Assembly (NCBI GenBank): GCA_027488835.1
Contig: JAIYAW010000007.1
Coordinates: 248,001-312,000 of the forward strand
Length of the DNA stretch: 64,000 bases
Direction of reading: 5' to 3'
Source of the DNA: Bacteroidota bacterium
GTDB taxonomy: Bacteria; Bacteroidota; Bacteroidia; NS11-12g; UBA955
Positions 17,309-24,592 of this stretch are shown here, piece by piece (position 1 is the first letter of the stretch; the number at the start of each line of letters is the position of its first letter). Both the position numbers and the translations under genes were made by a program. The notes beneath the pieces are model-generated. The model worked only from the letters and a program-made list of their open reading frames with translations. It made no database searches and was not told the DNA's origin.

Positions 17309-18636
17309 TGTGGTAAAATTACTCTTATTTTTTTCACTTTGCGAGGATCGGCAGCTTCTACAACAAATTTTACATTTTCAATGGTTATATTTTCCCCTTT
17401 TTTAGGAATCAGTCCTTTGAACTCAGTAATCAAACCTGCTAAGGTATCCGATTCAATTTCATGCGCATCGAACAATGAAACTGACAAGCCTGTTTCCCTT
17501 AAAAAATCAACGATTAGGGTTTTGCCTTCATAAATATAAGTGAAATTATTCACCTTGATATAATCTGGAGTTTGCTCATCAAACTCATCATTTAGTTCAC
17601 CAAAAACCTCTTCAAGAACATCTTCTAATGTTACCATTCCCGAAGTACCGCCGAATTCATCAACCACAATTGCTATGTGGGCATGCTTGGTTCTGAGTTC
17701 TTGCAGCAAATCGTCTATGGCCTTGTTTTCCGGAATAAAAAACGGAGCAAAAATGAGAGATTGCCAATTAAAATCGTTATTTTCACTAAGGTGGGGCAAT
17801 AAATTTTTTACATTTAAAACACCCACAATTTGATCCAAGTTTTCTTTAAAAACGGGCATTCTCGAATAGCCCATTTCACGGGTTCGTTTGAGCACTGTTT
17901 CAAAGCCATCTTCAATATCCAAGGCAATCATGTCCAACCGTGAAACCATAATCTGCTTCACTTGGATATTGCCCATGTTCACAATTCCCTTTAAAATTTC
18001 TTTTTCTTGCTTGGCATCATCCTCATCGGTTGTTAAATCAATGGCATGTGAAAGTTCTTCGGATGTAAGTTCTGGGGTGGTATTTTTGGCATTCTTTTCT
18101 AAAAATTCACCTACTTTTTCTAAAATTGAAGTGAAAGGATATAAAACCCAATAAAAAGTGCTCATTGGGAGTACTAAGAATTTTGCAGATTTTTTATAAT
18201 TTTGGGTAGCGTAAACTTTTGGCATTACTTCCCCGAAAATTAGAATAATCAAAGTTACTAAAATTGTATCTATAAAAAATTCCAACCAAGGGTATTTATC
18301 ATTGTTTAAAATATTGTCATAAAACAATTTAGAAAGAATTACAAACGTAACAATTACCAAACTATTCAGCAATAAAATGGTGGCCAAAAGATGTTTTGGC
18401 TTGCTTAAAAGTTTTAAAATCGCGAGAGATTTTCTATCTTTAGATTCTTCTAATTCTGCCAAATCATTTTCTTTGTGCGAGAAAAATGCATTTTCAGAAG
18501 CCGCACAAATTGAAGAAATTACCAAACACAAGAGCATGGCAAGGAACAAACCAACTATTGTTGGAATATTTTCGGAAGGAATATCTTTCAGAATTCCAAA
18601 ACCAGAATTTAAGGCTTGAGGGCCAGCGTCGTCCAT
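17305..18636 (-). CDS. gldE: gliding motility-associated protein GldE (CNNM/CBS family)
   Basis: A 443-residue membrane protein. An N-terminal DUF21/CNNM domain with about four membrane segments (about 20-165) is followed by a CBS pair (about 210-335, including MVSRLDMIALD and DEFGGTSGMVTLEDVLEEVF) and a C-terminal CorC_HlyC domain. CNNM/CorC proteins are linked to divalent-cation transport. In Bacteroidota this protein is always encoded beside gldD and can partly replace it when overexpressed. It follows ssb by 3 bases and overlaps gldD by 4. Confidence 0.93.
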   Translation of the reverse strand: MDDAGPQALNSGFGILKDIPSENIPTIVGLFLAMLLCLVISSICAASENAFFSHKENDLAELEESKDRKSLAILKLLSKPKHLLATILLLNSLVIVTFVILSKLFYDNILNNDKYPWLEFFIDTILVTLIILIFGEVMPKVYATQNYKKSAKFLVLPMSTFYWVLYPFTSILEKVGEFLEKNAKNTTPELTSEELSHAIDLTTDEDDAKQEKEILKGIVNMGNIQVKQIMVSRLDMIALDIEDGFETVLKRTREMGYSRMPVFKENLDQIVGVLNVKNLLPHLSENNDFNWQSLIFAPFFIPENKAIDDLLQELRTKHAHIAIVVDEFGGTSGMVTLEDVLEEVFGELNDEFDEQTPDYIKVNNFTYIYEGKTLIVDFLRETGLSVSLFDAHEIESDTLAGLITEFKGLIPKKGENITIENVKFVVEAADPRKVKKIRVILPQ

Positions 18637-18639
18637 TGA

Positions 18640-19050
18640 TTAATTTAAATGATTATCGTTTTCAACATCTCCTTTAACGTGATCGTCAATTGAATCAATT
18701 GACTTATTTTGATCACCCGATCCACCGCTCATGCTACTCATCATTTGAAAACTTGTTACTCGAATTTTGCGTAATTGCTTTTCAATTCCTTCAGCATCAA
18801 TATATTTATCTGTACGAATTTTACCTTCCACATACAAAAGACTGCCTTTCTTGAAATACTTTTCAGCGGTTAGCGCCTGTTGATCCCACATTTCTAAGTT
18901 ATGCCATTCGGTGCTTTCCATTCTTTGACCATCTTTGGTATAAAAATCATTGGTTGCCAAAGAAACGTTGGCAACAATTCTGCCATTATCGAGCTTACGA
19001 ATTACTGGATCTTTACCCAAACGTCCCAAAAGAATCACTTTGTTAATCAT
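18640..19050 (-). CDS. ssb: single-stranded DNA-binding protein
   Basis: A 136-residue OB-fold protein (MINKVILLGRLGKDPVIRKL ... WHNLEMWDQQALTAEKYFKKG ... YVEGKIRTDKY) that binds single-stranded DNA in replication and repair. The ATG at 19050 is preferred over the TTG at 19059 because family members begin MINKVILIG. It starts 10 bases after the mutY stop, so the two repair genes are probably one transcript. The short C-terminus ends VENDNHLN and lacks the acidic DDDIPF-like tip that usually recruits partner proteins. This may mean that it is a specialised paralogue and that the main SSB is encoded elsewhere. Confidence 0.93.
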   Translation of the reverse strand: MINKVILLGRLGKDPVIRKLDNGRIVANVSLATNDFYTKDGQRMESTEWHNLEMWDQQALTAEKYFKKGSLLYVEGKIRTDKYIDAEGIEKQLRKIRVTSFQMMSSMSGGSGDQNKSIDSIDDHVKGDVENDNHLN

Positions 19051-19060
19051 AGAATTCAAA

Positions 19061-20104
19061 TTATAAATGCAATTTATCTAAAATTTTCACCATCAATTTA
19101 TGCAGTGGAAAGGTACGAATATCATTAATTTTTATCAAATTCCAATTCTTCGAAGGCAGAATATTATTACGATTTGCTTTTAAATGCCAAAGTTTGGCAA
19201 AAATAGTTTGATGGGTTAGCAAATGTTTGAATTCGAAATTATCAATAATTTCAAAAGTCCCGTTCTCGAGTCCTAAGTATTCCACCATATTTTCGGGCAT
19301 TTCATTCACCCCAAGTGATTCAATACAAGGAAATTCATTTAACCCGCCCCATATTCCTTCGCTTGGTCTTTGTTGCAAAATCAAATGTCCCTCCGCTTCA
19401 ACATAAAAAAAGTGCAAATATTTTCGTATCGGTTTCTTTTTTGGGGGATTATTAGGCAAGGTTGCAATTTTATCAAATTTAAATGCCACACATTCCTCTT
19501 GGATTGGGCAAATTGAACACTTGGGATTTAGGGGTGTGCAAACCATAGCACCGAGTTCAATCATTGCCTGATTGAAAATATCTGGTTCGGTAGTTTTGAT
19601 AGCTATGAACAACTCTTTTTCAACCAATTTATAAAATGCAGGGGATGAAATTGGCAAATCAACGCCGTAAAAACGGGCGGTAACGCGCTTCACATTTCCA
19701 TCAATTGCGGGGTAATGTTGTTTGAAGGCAAAAGACGCAATTGCGGCAGCAGTATAATCGCCAATTCCACGTAAATTTTTGATTGAAAAATAATCATTGG
19801 GGAAATTTCCTTGGTGCAAATCAACCATCTGTTTTGCAGCGAAATGCATATTCCTTGCCCGGGCATAATAACCCAATCCTTGCCATATTTTGAGAATTTC
19901 AGCTTCTTCGGCCGTTGCCAACGAAAAAATATCAGGAAATTTATCGACAAATTTTAAATAATATTCACGGCCTTGTTCGACCCTAGTTTGCTGTAAAATA
20001 ACCTCTGAAACCCATATCTGATAAGGATTTGACGTTTCACGCCAAGGGAGCTTTCTGTGTACATTTTTGTACCAAGTCAACAAATTAGGGATAACATTTT
20101 GCAT
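19061..20104 (-). CDS. mutY: A/G-specific adenine glycosylase
   Basis: A 347-residue base-excision repair enzyme that removes adenine mispaired with 8-oxoguanine. Visible features are PWRETSNPYQIWVSEVILQQ, the helix-hairpin-helix LRGIGDYTAAAI with catalytic Asp in YPAIDGNVKRV, the iron-sulphur motif C-x6-C-x2-C-x5-C (CTPLNPKCSICPIQEEC), and a C-terminal NUDIX-like 8-oxoG recognition domain (about 230-345). The ATG at 20104 is chosen because an ORF extension to 20278 would run into the divergent HU gene and adds unrelated sequence. It heads the mutY-ssb-gldE-gldD run. Confidence 0.93.
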   Translation of the reverse strand: MQNVIPNLLTWYKNVHRKLPWRETSNPYQIWVSEVILQQTRVEQGREYYLKFVDKFPDIFSLATAEEAEILKIWQGLGYYARARNMHFAAKQMVDLHQGNFPNDYFSIKNLRGIGDYTAAAIASFAFKQHYPAIDGNVKRVTARFYGVDLPISSPAFYKLVEKELFIAIKTTEPDIFNQAMIELGAMVCTPLNPKCSICPIQEECVAFKFDKIATLPNNPPKKKPIRKYLHFFYVEAEGHLILQQRPSEGIWGGLNEFPCIESLGVNEMPENMVEYLGLENGTFEIIDNFEFKHLLTHQTIFAKLWHLKANRNNILPSKNWNLIKINDIRTFPLHKLMVKILDKLHL

Positions 20105-20146
20105 AAATATTGTGCAAAAAACGGGAATATTTATTTTTTTTGCACA
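20103..20146. promoter_or_regulatory. interleaved inverted repeats between mutY and HU (possible pseudoknot or operator)
   Basis: Two perfect inverted repeats are interlocked in the 49-base divergent region. ATAAATATT (20103-20111) pairs with AATATTTAT (20126-20134), and GTGCAAAAAA (20112-20121) pairs with TTTTTTGCAC (20136-20145). The A-B-A'-B' order is that of an H-type pseudoknot if transcribed, with the HU ATG at 20154. It could equally be two overlapping DNA operators that control both divergent genes. The AT-rich composition weakens the case. Confidence 0.45.
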
Positions 20147-20153
20147 TTGAATC

Positions 20154-20453
20154 ATGACAAAGTCTGAAATTGTAAACGAAATTGCGGTTCGCACCGGTCT
20201 TGAAAAGACTGCTATTGCGGACACTATTGACAACTTATTTGTTGTTGTAAAAAACTCTATGGTGAATGGTAACAACATCTACTTGAGAGGGTTTGGAACA
20301 TTTGAGTTAAAGGAAAGAAAAACTAAAGTTGCGCGTAACATCAAACGCAATACTTCTTTGGTTGTTCCTGCTCATTTTGTAGCCCGTTTTAAACCTGCTA
20401 AAGAATTCGCTGGACAAGTGAAAGAAAGCAAGGTTTTAAACGACAAATTGTAA
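20154..20453 (+). CDS. HU/IHF family DNA-binding protein
   Basis: A 99-residue nucleoid protein with the family layout MTKSEIVNEIAVRTGLEKTA, GFGTFELKERKTKVARNI (the DNA-binding beta arm) and VARFKPAKEF. It bends and compacts DNA as a dimer. It is transcribed divergently from mutY, and its leader holds interlocked inverted repeats (20103-20146). The order HU, TPR protein, small basic protein, rng is one I know as conserved in Bacteroidota. Confidence 0.93.
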   Translation: MTKSEIVNEIAVRTGLEKTAIADTIDNLFVVVKNSMVNGNNIYLRGFGTFELKERKTKVARNIKRNTSLVVPAHFVARFKPAKEFAGQVKESKVLNDKL

Positions 20454-20478
20454 GCAATTTTTGCTTTAATTAAAATTG

Positions 20479-21279
20479 GTGAAAAAAACTTCTAAAGAGA
20501 TTGTTATTGCGGTTGCTTCTGCAGCAGCATTGACATTTACTTTCACATTTAACCGTTGGAAGTCCTCTCAGGCAACACCATCTACCGACACTAAGAATCC
20601 ATCCATGCAAATGGATGGATCTAAAAATGAGCCGGTAGATCGTGTTGCTTTTTTAAATGCCGTTTTTAACAACACAAAACCCCCGATTGACATTTCAAGG
20701 ATTCTGCTTTCTCCTGGAGGATTGATGCCAGTAGACAGCACAAAAAAGGCTTTGAAGTGGTCTGAGGAAACTCAAAATCACGCATTGGTTGCGTTAATTA
20801 ATTACGATTTATTTGCCCTTTTTAGAGAAGGCAATGAAACAGAAATTGCGCGTCAGCTTATTTTTACCGCTGCTGAATATAGCGACAATCCAAAAATTAG
20901 TGGTTTCCTTTTCCAACAAGGAAAAATATTAATTGACAAAGGGCTGGCTCAAAATTCGAAAAATATGGGACTGCGCAACGCGTTAATTATTTTCCAAAGC
21001 GAATATTTGAACCAACCTATGCAATTTTTAGCCACGCTAAAAGAGTCGTTACTCATTGATAGTAATAACATTGAGTTGAATTTCATTCACCTTAATTTAT
21101 TAAAAAAATCACAACAATGGGAAAAAGCGATAAAAAAGTCCCAAAAATTGGTATCTTTGCAACCCCAAAATCCTTATTGGTTGTTTGAAACAAGCGACAT
21201 TTATGGAAACCTGGGAGACTCTATAAACGCGAAGATTTATTTGAATTTAGCGGTGAAAAGTCAAAAAAACCAAAAATAA
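20479..21279 (+). CDS. membrane-anchored TPR-like protein of unknown role
   Basis: A 266-residue protein with one N-terminal membrane segment (about 8-25, IVIAVASAAALTFTF), a polar linker (about 30-55), and a helical C-terminal half whose last ~100 residues resemble tetratricopeptide repeats (LLKKSQQWEKAIKKSQKLV, then LQPQNPYWLFETSDIYGN). The start must be non-ATG: GTG at 20479 (used here) or TTG at 20476. It sits between HU and rng, a placement conserved in related genomes. The function is unknown. A perfect 10-bp hairpin with a GCAA loop lies inside its coding sequence (20597-20620). Confidence 0.8.
   Translation: MKKTSKEIVIAVASAAALTFTFTFNRWKSSQATPSTDTKNPSMQMDGSKNEPVDRVAFLNAVFNNTKPPIDISRILLSPGGLMPVDSTKKALKWSEETQNHALVALINYDLFALFREGNETEIARQLIFTAAEYSDNPKISGFLFQQGKILIDKGLAQNSKNMGLRNALIIFQSEYLNQPMQFLATLKESLLIDSNNIELNFIHLNLLKKSQQWEKAIKKSQKLVSLQPQNPYWLFETSDIYGNLGDSINAKIYLNLAVKSQKNQK
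20597..20620 (+). other. perfect hairpin with GNRA-type loop inside a coding region
   Basis: ATCCATCCAT (20597-20606) and ATGGATGGAT (20611-20620) are perfect reverse complements around GCAA (20607-20610). On the plus-strand RNA this folds to a 10-bp stem capped by a GNRA tetraloop. It encodes the polar linker of the TPR protein, where the protein sequence is probably weakly constrained. It may be an RNA processing or binding site. Confidence 0.4.
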
Positions 21280-21300
21280 TAACCTTTAAAATTTATAGAT

Positions 21301-21390
21301 ATGCCAAGTGGTAAAAAAAGAAAAAGACATAAAATCGCTACTCACAAGCGTAAAAAACGTTTGAGAAAGAATCGTCACAAAAAGAAATAA
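21301..21390 (+). CDS. 29-residue very basic protein, COX24/AURKAIP1 (mS38)-like
   Basis: An ATG-TAA frame of 29 codons reads MPSGKKRKRHKIATHKRKKR followed by LRKNRHKKK; about two thirds of the residues are Lys, Arg or His. It resembles the short bacterial proteins annotated with the AURKAIP1/COX24 domain, related to mitochondrial ribosomal protein mS38, which point to a role on the small ribosomal subunit. It is only 21 bases after the TPR gene and 17 bases before rng, in a gene order conserved in Bacteroidota. The size makes it easy for gene callers to miss. Confidence 0.85.
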   Translation: MPSGKKRKRHKIATHKRKKRLRKNRHKKK

Positions 21391-21407
21391 GCGATAAATA
21401 AACAATC

Positions 21408-22964
21408 TTGTCTAACGAATTAATAATAAAAAAGAGTTCGTCAGGAATAGAGATTGCCTTACTGTCTGACAAAAAACTATCGGAGTTTCACAAAGAAGCA
21501 GTTGACTCACCTTTCCAGGTGGGCGACTTCTACTTAGGGAAAGTTCGTAAAATCTCTCCTTCTCTAAATGCAGCATTTGTTAATGTAGGCGGAGAAAAAG
21601 ACGGCTTTCTAACCTATTTCGACTTAGGGCCCAACGTTCGGTCATTGCAGAAGTTTGTCCGCATGACCCTCGATGGAAACCCCAATTCAGGTGATTTAGA
21701 TAGCTTTGAGCTTGAAGAGCAAACTGTTAAAACAGGCAAAATAGGCAACGTACTTAAATCAGGTGAACTGGCCCTCGTGCAGGTAATTAAAGAACCGATT
21801 GCGAACAAAGGTCCCAAAATCACCTGCGATATTTCTCTCCCTGGCCGATACTTTATTCTCGTCCCCTTTTCTCGCCAAGTTTCTATTTCGAAAAAAATAG
21901 GAAATGTAAAGGAAAAAACACGCCTGAAAGATTTGGCGCATTCCATCAAACCTAAAAACTTTGGGGTGATTGTGCGTACCGTTTCTGAAGGAGTTGCTAT
22001 CGAAGAACTTGATAAAGATTTGCGCGACCTGCTCAAAAAGTGGGATGAATTGGTTATTGGATTGCGCAAGGCAAAAGTGGGAGAAAAAGTAATTGGCAAC
22101 GCCAACCGCGTTGATTCACTGTTGAGAGATATCTTAAACGATTCATTCACTCAAATTTCTGTTGATGATGCCGAAATTCACGCATCCCTCAAAAAAACTC
22201 TTGAAAAATACAATATTGACGCCACCAAAATTCTCCGTCATTACCAAGGAAAACTTCCTATTTTTGACCAATACGGCGTAAATAAACAAATCAAATCTTC
22301 ATTTGGTAAAAATATACCATTCTCTGGTGGTGCTTATTTAATTATTGAACACACCGAAGCCCTTCACGTAATTGACGTGAACAGCGGAAACACTTCTTTC
22401 GATCCTCAAAACCGAGAAGAAAATGTATTCAAAGTAAATACGGAAGCCGTTGATGAAATAGCACGACAAATTCGCCTAAGAGATATGGGTGGAATTATTG
22501 TGATCGATTTCATTGACATGAAAGATCCCAAGAAAAAAGCGGCATTGCATACTGCGTTAAGAGATGCAATGGCGAAGGATAGAGCACGTCATAATATTTT
22601 ACCAATGAGCAAATTTGGCTTGGTGCAACTTACACGAGAACGCGTAAGACCAGCCATTGAAATTGCTACTTCTGAAATCTGCAGCACTTGCTTAGGTTCT
22701 GGTAGGGTTGATAGCTCAGTACAACTTTTGGGCAAAATTGAAAATGAGGTAAATTATTTGTGGGACAATATGAACCAAAAAGGAATTACTCTCAGGGCAA
22801 ATGCGCTAATTACCCATTATTTCAAAGCAGGAATGCCTTCTATTAGAATGAAATGGTGGTTAAGAACAAAACGCTGGCTAAAATTAGAAACTGATCCAAA
22901 TTTACCTTTAACTGGATATGTGCTAATCAATAGTGACAAACAAGTTATTAATAATACTTTGTAA
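21408..22964 (+). CDS. rng: ribonuclease E/G family endoribonuclease
   Basis: A 518-residue enzyme that processes rRNA and mRNA. An N-terminal S1 RNA-binding domain (about 35-135, DFYLGKVRKISPSLNAAFVN) is followed by the RNase H-like catalytic region with acidic metal ligands in LHVIDVNSGN and IIVIDFIDMKDP, and by the zinc-link motif CSTCLGSG (about 424-431). It has the RNase G-like size, with no long RNase E scaffold. The start is TTG at 21408 (MSNELIIKKS matches the family N-terminus, and no usable ATG exists nearby). A strong hairpin terminator follows at 23049-23101. Confidence 0.94.
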   Translation: MSNELIIKKSSSGIEIALLSDKKLSEFHKEAVDSPFQVGDFYLGKVRKISPSLNAAFVNVGGEKDGFLTYFDLGPNVRSLQKFVRMTLDGNPNSGDLDSFELEEQTVKTGKIGNVLKSGELALVQVIKEPIANKGPKITCDISLPGRYFILVPFSRQVSISKKIGNVKEKTRLKDLAHSIKPKNFGVIVRTVSEGVAIEELDKDLRDLLKKWDELVIGLRKAKVGEKVIGNANRVDSLLRDILNDSFTQISVDDAEIHASLKKTLEKYNIDATKILRHYQGKLPIFDQYGVNKQIKSSFGKNIPFSGGAYLIIEHTEALHVIDVNSGNTSFDPQNREENVFKVNTEAVDEIARQIRLRDMGGIIVIDFIDMKDPKKKAALHTALRDAMAKDRARHNILPMSKFGLVQLTRERVRPAIEIATSEICSTCLGSGRVDSSVQLLGKIENEVNYLWDNMNQKGITLRANALITHYFKAGMPSIRMKWWLRTKRWLKLETDPNLPLTGYVLINSDKQVINNTL

Positions 22965-23048
22965 TTTAATACCATAATTTTTTATTTTTAAATTTCATAC
23001 AGCGTAATTTTATAATTGCGTATGGACCACAATTTGTTCCATTGATTC

Positions 23049-23101
23049 GCGGGAAATGTCTACACAATCATACATGTGTAAAACCATTTCCCGCTTTTTT
23101 T
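23049..23101 (+). terminator. rho-independent terminator after rng
   Basis: GCGGGAAATG (23049-23058) pairs with CATTTCCCGC (23085-23094). An inner stem TACACA (23061-23066) / TGTGTA (23075-23080) extends it, and a run of seven T follows (23095-23101). It ends transcription about 85 bases after the rng stop and just before the OmpA lipoprotein gene. Confidence 0.88.
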
Positions 23102-23126
23102 ATGCTCTGAAGTAACTTCGTGTAAT

Positions 23127-24092
23127 ATGAAATTAATTTGGAGTGTAATGTGTGTTGGTCTAACACTTTTTTCTTGTGTGAGCCAAAAGAAATATGATGC
23201 GCTTAACCGCGATAAAGATTCAACAGTTAATTCGTTAAATACCAAGATTGACGATTGTGGAAACATGAATACGTCCCTCAAAGGAGAAATTGTAAATATA
23301 CAAGATCAACAGGAACGCCAGAAATTGGTGATTTCGAAACTGAAGGACAGCATTCAAATTTGTCAAAATGAACTTGAAGAAAGCCAAGCTTACATTCAAA
23401 CCTTGGGAGAAACCCACGACGACCAAAAAATGAAGGTTGCCGCGGAAATCGACAAGAAAAACAAAGCCATTCAAACCAAAGAACTGGAACTTAACAAAGC
23501 CCTTGCCAGTGCAGAGGCTGAACGTTTAAGACTTGAAACAGCCCGCAAAGAGTTGGACAAAGTGAGTGGCCGCGTGAAAGTACTTGAGGCAGAATTACGC
23601 AGAAAAGACAGCGCAGTTATTTTATTAAAAGATGCAATTATCAAAGCCCTTGCAGGCTTCGAAAAGTTGGATGTAAAAGTTGAATACCGAAACGGTAAAG
23701 TATACGTAATTCTTCCTGAAAAATTACTGTTTAAAAGCGGAAGCACTTCTGTTGACCCTAAAGGACAAGAGGCATTGATAGAACTTGCAAAAGCGTTGAA
23801 CAAAAAAGCAGATGTTCAAGTGGCTGTTGAAGGACATACAGACAACGTGCCAATGAATGGTGAAACAATCAAAGACAACTGGGATTTGAGCGTATTGCGT
23901 GCTACTTCAATTGCGAAAATCATGATCAATGAGGGAAAATTAAGTGCAAAAAGAATTTCTGCAAACGGACGCGGTGAAACCATTCCAGTGGCTTCAAACG
24001 ACACCCCAGAAGGACGCGCCAAAAACCGCCGCACCGAAATTATTTTAACACCTCAGTTGGACAAAATTCTTGAAATTTTAAACAACAACTAA
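23127..24092 (+). CDS. OmpA family lipoprotein with coiled coil
   Basis: A 321-residue outer-membrane lipoprotein. The lipobox TLFSC puts the lipidated Cys at residue 17. A long coiled coil rich in Lys, Glu and Leu (about 25-180) leads to a C-terminal OmpA domain (about 195-315, VAVEGHTDNVPMNG ... GRAKNRRTEIILTP) that binds peptidoglycan. It probably ties the outer membrane to the wall. A TAACTTCG element (23113-23120) resembles a Bacteroidota -7 box just 6 bases before the ATG. rlmH follows 2 bases later, so the two genes are probably one transcript. Confidence 0.9.
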   Translation: MKLIWSVMCVGLTLFSCVSQKKYDALNRDKDSTVNSLNTKIDDCGNMNTSLKGEIVNIQDQQERQKLVISKLKDSIQICQNELEESQAYIQTLGETHDDQKMKVAAEIDKKNKAIQTKELELNKALASAEAERLRLETARKELDKVSGRVKVLEAELRRKDSAVILLKDAIIKALAGFEKLDVKVEYRNGKVYVILPEKLLFKSGSTSVDPKGQEALIELAKALNKKADVQVAVEGHTDNVPMNGETIKDNWDLSVLRATSIAKIMINEGKLSAKRISANGRGETIPVASNDTPEGRAKNRRTEIILTPQLDKILEILNNN

Positions 24093-24094
24093 TT

Positions 24095-24556
24095 TTGGCT
24101 ATTGTTATTGCCGCCATTGAGAATCACAAAAACAAAGAAATTGACCTTCTTTGTGCCGATTATTTAAAAAAACTCAATGGCCCTTATGCCACAAAATTAG
24201 AAATATTACCTGCCGCAAGGGTTACTGATCCAGCACAACAAAAAGTGAAGGAAACAGAAACCCTGTTAAAACTTTGTAAGCCTGGCGACAAACTCATTCT
24301 CTGCGATGAACATGGCAAAATGCACGACAGTATTTCCTTCTCACAAATGATTGAAGGTGAATTGTCTAACATAAGAGGAAAACTCATCATTGGTATTGGT
24401 GGAGCCTATGGTTTTACCCGAGAAGCATTGAAAAATTTTCCCTCAATAAAATTAAGCGATTTAACATTTCCACACCATTTGGCAAGGCTCGTTCTTATTG
24501 AACAGGTTTACAGGGCATACAATATTCAAAAAGGTACCGGTTATCATCATATATAA
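24095..24556 (+). CDS. rlmH: 23S rRNA (pseudouridine-1915-N3)-methyltransferase
   Basis: A 153-residue SPOUT-fold methyltransferase that modifies pseudouridine 1915 in helix 69 of 23S rRNA. The C-terminal knot motif is complete (LIIGIGGAYGFTREAL ... LSDLTFPHHLARLVLIEQVY, then RAYNIQKGTGYHH). The only sensible start is TTG at 24095, 2 bases after the OmpA gene stop, since no in-frame ATG or GTG precedes the conserved N-terminal strand (AIVIAAIENHKN). Its length matches the family. Confidence 0.93.
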   Translation: MAIVIAAIENHKNKEIDLLCADYLKKLNGPYATKLEILPAARVTDPAQQKVKETETLLKLCKPGDKLILCDEHGKMHDSISFSQMIEGELSNIRGKLIIGIGGAYGFTREALKNFPSIKLSDLTFPHHLARLVLIEQVYRAYNIQKGTGYHHI

Positions 24557-24557
24557 G

Positions 24558-24588
24558 TTGCTGAAACATGAATTCCATCGTAATTTTG
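24558..24588 (+). promoter_or_regulatory. Bacteroidota-type promoter for argS
   Basis: TTG (24558-24560), a 20-base spacer, then TAATTTTG (24581-24588), a full match to the TAnnTTTG -7 consensus. The argS ATG at 24593 is only 4 bases after the box, so transcription should begin at or within a few bases of the start codon. This predicts a leaderless or nearly leaderless mRNA. The -33 TTG falls 2 bases after the rlmH stop. Confidence 0.65.
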
Positions 24589-24592
24589 CGTT

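Noticed and set aside
21614-22150. 178-codon minus-strand frame inside rng
   Set aside because: It is a shadow of the conserved rng reading frame; the Ser/Arg-rich translation has no domain and no start context.
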